Below, piece by piece: positions 60,693-64,000 of a stretch of DNA of 64,000 nucleotides. The stretch spans positions 372,001 to 436,000 of the forward strand of contig NZ_JAJQXW010000002.1 of NCBI RefSeq assembly GCF_021246445.1, written 5' to 3'. Below the pieces are notes generated by a model that had not been told where the DNA came from, ran no database searches, and saw nothing but the letters and a program-made list of their open reading frames with translations. Position numbers and translations under genes: made by a program. The stretch comes from Rhabdothermincola salaria. GTDB lineage: Bacteria > Actinomycetota > Acidimicrobiia > Acidimicrobiales > Acidimicrobilacustridaceae. Every line of letters starts with the position of its first letter. The first letter of the stretch is position 1.

Positions 60693-61568
60693 TCAGTCGG
60701 CGCGCGGGAGGACCCGGGGCGGGTGGTCCAGCCGGGACTGCCATCGCGAGGCGGCAGCGATGGCGGCCGCGTAGTCGGCCCGCTGGGCGCCCCAGCGCAC
60801 ACCCACCCGACGGTCGGGGCGCCCCGGCGACACCGCCGGCGCGTCGTACTGCGCTTCGATGCCGTCGCGGAGCATCTCCAGCGCCTCGGACCGCAGCTGG
60901 CTGACCCGAGACTCGGTGACCCCCAGGAAGCGGGCCAGGTCGGCCGAGGTGTGGCCGTCGAGGAAGTACCCGACGATCACCAGACGATGGCGTTCCGGGA
61001 GCAGGCTGATGGCGTCGTGGACGTAGGCCAGCAGCTCGCGGTCCTCGAGGAGGTGCTCGGCGCTGGGCTGGTCGGTGTCACGCAGCACCTCGATGAGGCT
61101 CACGTTGTCGTCGCCGTCCTGCACCGGCTGCTCGAGGGCGAGGACCACCGAGCGGTAGACACGGTCGCTGAGTCGCGCCAGCTCCGACGGTGCGACCCCG
61201 AGGCGCTCCGCCACCTCGTTCGGTGAGGGGACCCGCCCCAGCTCGCTGGTCAACTCCTGTTCGGTGCGGGCCAGGCGACGACCCACCGACCGCACCGAAC
61301 GGGGCGCCCAGTCGGCGGCGCGGACCGCGTCGAGGATCGCTCCCCTGATCCGGCGAGCCACGAAGCGATCGAAGGGCACCCCCCGGTCCGGGTCCCAACG
61401 ACGAGCGGCCTCCACCAGTCCGAGCGCCCCGGCGCGGGCGAGGTCGTCGCGGTCGACGTGGCGAGGGAAGTGCACCGCCACCTGGAAGACGACGTGGCGC
61501 ACCAGCGGGAGCTGGTCCTCGATCAGCGCCATCGTGGCGGGATCGGGTCGGCGCTTCGCCTGGGCCAT
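60693..61568 (-). CDS. Sigma-70 family factor of the FliA/WhiG type
   Basis: 291 residues. Region 2 lies at about 20-90 (DLARAGALGLVEAARRWDPDRGVPFDRFVARRIRGAILD), region 3 at about 95-165 and region 4 at about 190-245, with the helix-turn-helix SADLARFLGVTESRVSQLRSEALEML. It lacks region 1.1, as in FliA/WhiG. The C-terminal 45 residues are an added tail. No flagellar or sporulation genes are visible here, so its regulon cannot be named. The ATG has a GGAGGAGGCGAG site. Confidence 0.9.
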   Translation of the reverse strand: MAQAKRRPDPATMALIEDQLPLVRHVVFQVAVHFPRHVDRDDLARAGALGLVEAARRWDPDRGVPFDRFVARRIRGAILDAVRAADWAPRSVRSVGRRLARTEQELTSELGRVPSPNEVAERLGVAPSELARLSDRVYRSVVLALEQPVQDGDDNVSLIEVLRDTDQPSAEHLLEDRELLAYVHDAISLLPERHRLVIVGYFLDGHTSADLARFLGVTESRVSQLRSEALEMLRDGIEAQYDAPAVSPGRPDRRVGVRWGAQRADYAAAIAAASRWQSRLDHPPRVLPRAD

Positions 61569-61700
61569 CTCGCCTCCTCCACCGAAGCCGGCGCGGCCGT
61601 CGTCGTCGGGGAACGACCACGGCAGACACCGCGCCCGTTCACGCTAGGCCACAACGACGAACGAGGACGGGATGACGGCCTCGCCCAACACGCCGGCCCG

Positions 61701-62699
61701 TCAGGCGGCCCGGTGGGCGTGTCCCTCGAACACCGCGGCCTTGACGCCTCGCCGGGCCAGTTCGGCGAGGAACGGCAGCGGGTCGACGAGCTCGGCGAGG
61801 CCGGCCGCCCCCCGGCGCCGGACCCGCTGATCGAGGATCCACTGCACCGCCACCGCCCCCACCGCCCCGGCGGCGACCGCAGGCCGGTCCATGGCCCCGA
61901 GCACCACCACGTCGGTGGCCCCACCCCGCAGGCCGCGCAGCTCCACCCGCACGGCCCCGGGACCCCCCTCGGGATGGGTGGGCCACAACATCGGGAGCCG
62001 AGCGGTGAGGCGGTCGCGGCGCGTGGCCGCCATGCGGGCGGTGACGCGCTGCACACCGGGGAAGGCCGGCACGATCACGAGGGCGTCGGGCAGCGCGCCG
62101 CGGTAGCAGTCCTCGGCTCCGACGGGATCGGGGAACCAGCTGAGCTCTCGTCCGGACCCGCCGGGGCGCTGCACCCAACCGCCGTCGCGCCAGTCGAGGG
62201 CCATGCGACCGAGGGCTCGGTGGTGCTGGCGGGCGCAGGCCGGACCTCCCGTGCCGACCTTGGCCACGTGCACCTCGGTGAGGGTGTCGAAGCGCCCGGC
62301 ACCGTGCGCGGCCAGCACGCAGGTGAGCCCCGGCGCGAAGCCGGCGCCGACGACCACGGTCCGGCCCCGCTCCCTGGCCTCGGCATCGAGGGCGAGCAAC
62401 GCCCGCACGTCGTCGATGTCGTCGCTGGTGGAGACGACCGAGTGGCCCTGGCGCAGGAACCGGGCGGCGTGGTCGGCGTGCACCCCTCCGGGACCGGCCA
62501 GCACGACCACGTCGGCATCGAAGGGAGCATCGACCTCGGCGTCGTCGTGCTCGGCGCCATCGCCGAGGCTGTCGACGACGGCGCGGGCCCGGGCGGCATC
62601 GGGATCGCGCACCGCGACCGAGTCGACGCCGGTCGTGAGCAGTTGGCGGGCGAGTCGGGCCCCCACGGCACCGGCGCCCACGATGCCGACGCGAGCCAT
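61701..62699 (-). CDS. NAD(P)-binding saccharopine-dehydrogenase-like oxidoreductase
   Basis: 332 residues. The Rossmann motif VGIVGAGAVGARLARQLL is near 4-21, then ADVVVLAGPGGVHADHAARFL and a VVGAGFAPGLTC motif typical of saccharopine dehydrogenase or dihydrodipicolinate reductase-like proteins. The C-terminal part has no named substrate domain. Start lies one base after the stop of a 43-residue ORF on the same strand. Reaction unknown. Confidence 0.8.
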   Translation of the reverse strand: MARVGIVGAGAVGARLARQLLTTGVDSVAVRDPDAARARAVVDSLGDGAEHDDAEVDAPFDADVVVLAGPGGVHADHAARFLRQGHSVVSTSDDIDDVRALLALDAEARERGRTVVVGAGFAPGLTCVLAAHGAGRFDTLTEVHVAKVGTGGPACARQHHRALGRMALDWRDGGWVQRPGGSGRELSWFPDPVGAEDCYRGALPDALVIVPAFPGVQRVTARMAATRRDRLTARLPMLWPTHPEGGPGAVRVELRGLRGGATDVVVLGAMDRPAVAAGAVGAVAVQWILDQRVRRRGAAGLAELVDPLPFLAELARRGVKAAVFEGHAHRAA

Positions 62700-62700
62700 G

Positions 62701-62832
62701 TCAGCTCAGCTCGGGACCGGACAGCTCACGCCATCCGCCCGACTGCGGCGGCGTGCCGCCGGTGCCGCGCAAGCGCAGCACCGAGGCCACGAGGGTGGCG
62801 AAACCGAGGGCCATGATGGCCCGGCGGAGCAT
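62701..62832 (-). CDS. 43-residue ORF coupled to the oxidoreductase
   Basis: ATG at 62832 opens a 43-residue frame: a basic-hydrophobic start (MLRRAIMALGFATLVASVLRL) that could be a short membrane helix, then a polar tail ending in REL-SGPELS. Its stop is one base before the next ATG, and the codon third positions are GC-rich, which supports a real coupled gene. No ribosome site is clear. Unrecognised family. Confidence 0.45.
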   Translation of the reverse strand: MLRRAIMALGFATLVASVLRLRGTGGTPPQSGGWRELSGPELS

Positions 62833-62839
62833 CTTCACG

Positions 62840-62913
<74 letters not shown>

Positions 62914-63013
62914 GTGGGGCAGCGGGTCACGATAACGGATCGCCCGGGACGGGGCCAACGCCGCCCGGAGGCCACCGGTCCCGGCTGGTGGGCCAGACCC
63001 CTGACGCGTCGAC

Positions 63014-63616
63014 TCAGCGACGCCCGGAACGGCGCCCCCCGGCGCGACGCGCCGTCTCGAGCTCGATGACGCTGACCCGCAACCCGCCGGTGAGCCCGGC
63101 GATGAGGTTGAACAGCACGCTGAACACCACGGCGAAGACCATGCCCGTCACCACCAGGACGAGCGCACCGATGGCCGAGGCCCGGAAGATCTGCATGCCG
63201 TCGACCACCCATCCAGGCTCGGCGAGGATCTCGGCCATGAAGTTCTCGAACTTGGAGATGGTGCCGGTGGACACGGCCACCCGCCACAGCACGACGCCGG
63301 CCACGACCAGGATCAGCCAGGTGGAGAACGCGAACAGCAGCGACACCTTGAGCACCGACCAGGGCTCGACCCGGGTGACGATGCGGTGGACCTGGCGGGC
63401 CTCGTAGCGCACCGGGCCGCCGTCAGTCGCCCTGGCGACCGGGGCAGTGGTCGGAGGCCGAGAAGGAGGAGCCTGAGGATATGGGGGTGGAGGAGCGCTG
63501 GCCCGCACCACCGGGGCGCTGATGGTGGGCTCGCCCTGGTCGCCGTCCCCGTCGTCGGCGTCGGTCTGATCGTCCCCTCGCAGGGGCGCGGCGCCAGTGC
63601 GGGGGTCGATCGCCAT
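63014..63616 (-). CDS. DUF3566 family membrane protein
   Basis: 200 residues. A disordered acidic then Pro-rich N-terminus of about 70 residues is followed by a DUF3566 domain: RIEPWSVLK-type RVEPWSVLKVSLLFAF and two transmembrane helices at about 90-115 and 148-172. The family is an actinobacterial membrane protein often found near gyrA and tRNA-Ile/Ala. The ATG at 63616 has TACACT 7 nt upstream (63624-63629), a leaderless promoter. It is followed on the same strand by tRNA-Ile. Confidence 0.92.
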   Translation of the reverse strand: MAIDPRTGAAPLRGDDQTDADDGDGDQGEPTISAPVVRASAPPPPYPQAPPSRPPTTAPVARATDGGPVRYEARQVHRIVTRVEPWSVLKVSLLFAFSTWLILVVAGVVLWRVAVSTGTISKFENFMAEILAEPGWVVDGMQIFRASAIGALVLVVTGMVFAVVFSVLFNLIAGLTGGLRVSVIELETARRAGGRRSGRR

Positions 63617-63623
63617 CGCAGGA

Positions 63624-63629
63624 AGTGTA
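63624..63629 (-). promoter_or_regulatory. -10 box for the DUF3566 gene (leaderless)
   Basis: TACACT on the minus strand ends 7 nt before the ATG at 63616, the best -10 hexamer of the leaderless set. Confidence 0.5.
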
Positions 63630-63690
63630 GGCACGCTCCGGCCCCTACCCAGGTCATGGCGGGCGTGTGCACGGGCATTTGGCCGTCGTG

Positions 63691-64000
63691 TCAGGGCCTC
63701 TCCGGGGCGAACGGTTCGAGGCGGGCGCGCGCCACCGCCTCGGCGTCACCGACCCTGACCGTGACCTCGACCTCGTCGCCGTAGCTCTCGAACGCCATGA
63801 CCCGGCCCCCGTTGGCCGCCGCCAGGCGATCGGCCGCGGCGCGCCCCTCGACAGCGCCGGCCAGGGCGGCGGCGTCGGCGGCCGAATGGGCCCGGGCCCG
63901 ATCCGTCACCACGCCCGCCAGGCGCACCGCGCCGAACCCCAGCACCATCACCAAGGCCAGCGCGCCGGCGACCACCGGCACCGCCTGGCCTCGGTCGCCC
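63691..64000 (-). CDS. TadE-like pseudopilin/helicase-secretion neighbourhood protein, 5' part outside window
   Basis: The minus-strand frame stays open to the right edge, so the real start lies outside. The visible part begins GDRGQAVPVVAGALALVMVLGFGAVRL, a type IV pilin-like hydrophobic stretch, then a helical ARAHSAADAAALAGAVEGRAAADRLAAANG segment and a short VRVGDAEAVARARLE sheet. This is the pattern of short TadE/Rv3654c-type proteins of Flp/Tad-like secretion systems. No other tad genes are inside the window. Confidence 0.75.
   Translation of the reverse strand, partial: GDRGQAVPVVAGALALVMVLGFGAVRLAGVVTDRARAHSAADAAALAGAVEGRAAADRLAAANGGRVMAFESYGDEVEVTVRVGDAEAVARARLEPFAPERP

Overview
The window is very GC-rich DNA from a high-GC actinobacterium. 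A mycofactocin locus, a possibly mycothiol-linked DinB-type protein, DUF3566, DUF3039, a 13E12-type HNH protein and many leaderless promoters (a TANNNT -10 box 6-8 nt before the start codon, no Shine-Dalgarno) all fit Actinobacteria. An Iamia-like member of Acidimicrobiia is a reasonable guess, but that is inference. No insertion sequence, prophage, CRISPR array or rRNA was seen; there is one tRNA (Ile, GAT).

Layout. 1-1.4 kb: start of a GH3 glycosidase running off the left edge. 2.1-11.9 kb: a catabolic block with enoyl-CoA hydratase, two amidohydrolases, a double-length CaiB/BaiF CoA-transferase, a divergent IclR regulator with a palindrome between them, Dabb and NTF2-like proteins, an epoxide hydrolase and an SDR. 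13.7-16.2 kb: an RsbQ-like hydrolase overlapping a PAS-GGDEF diguanylate cyclase. 16.3-28 kb: mixed genes, including a DinB-type protein divergent from a WYL regulator with a palindrome between them, two DUF1214 proteins around a BrkB-type membrane protein, a secreted fasciclin protein, an HNH nuclease, a DksA-type zinc finger protein and a less GC-rich SDR.

28.1-45.5 kb is the centrepiece: a mycofactocin locus in two arms. The minus arm reads mftA-mftB-mftC-OYE1-OYE2-etfA-fixC. The plus arm reads fixX-etfB-SDR-MoxR ATPase-VWA-mftE-mftF. The four FixABCX-type electron-transfer genes are split two and two between the arms. A putative restriction-modification pair (nuclease plus DNA methyltransferase) lies between the arms. 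mftD and the GMC dehydrogenase mftG were not found. A likely reading is that mycofactocin made here serves the SDR and OYE-type dehydrogenases, and that electrons leave through the ETF/FixCX module. A related palindromic element precedes fixX and mftE.

45.5-49.2 kb: a coxMSL-ordered molybdenum hydroxylase convergent with mftF. 49.2-57.9 kb: housekeeping and hypothetical genes (FKBP, MOSC, PrmA-like, DUF3039, VanY-like peptidase, nitroreductase, two tandem paralogous membrane proteins, amine oxidase, inositol monophosphatase family). 57.9-60.6 kb: a CopC-CopD fusion plus a YcnI-type protein (copper handling). 60.7-64 kb: a FliA/WhiG-type sigma factor, an NAD-binding oxidoreductase with a 43-residue upstream ORF, tRNA-Ile, DUF3566, and a TadE-like protein cut by the right edge.
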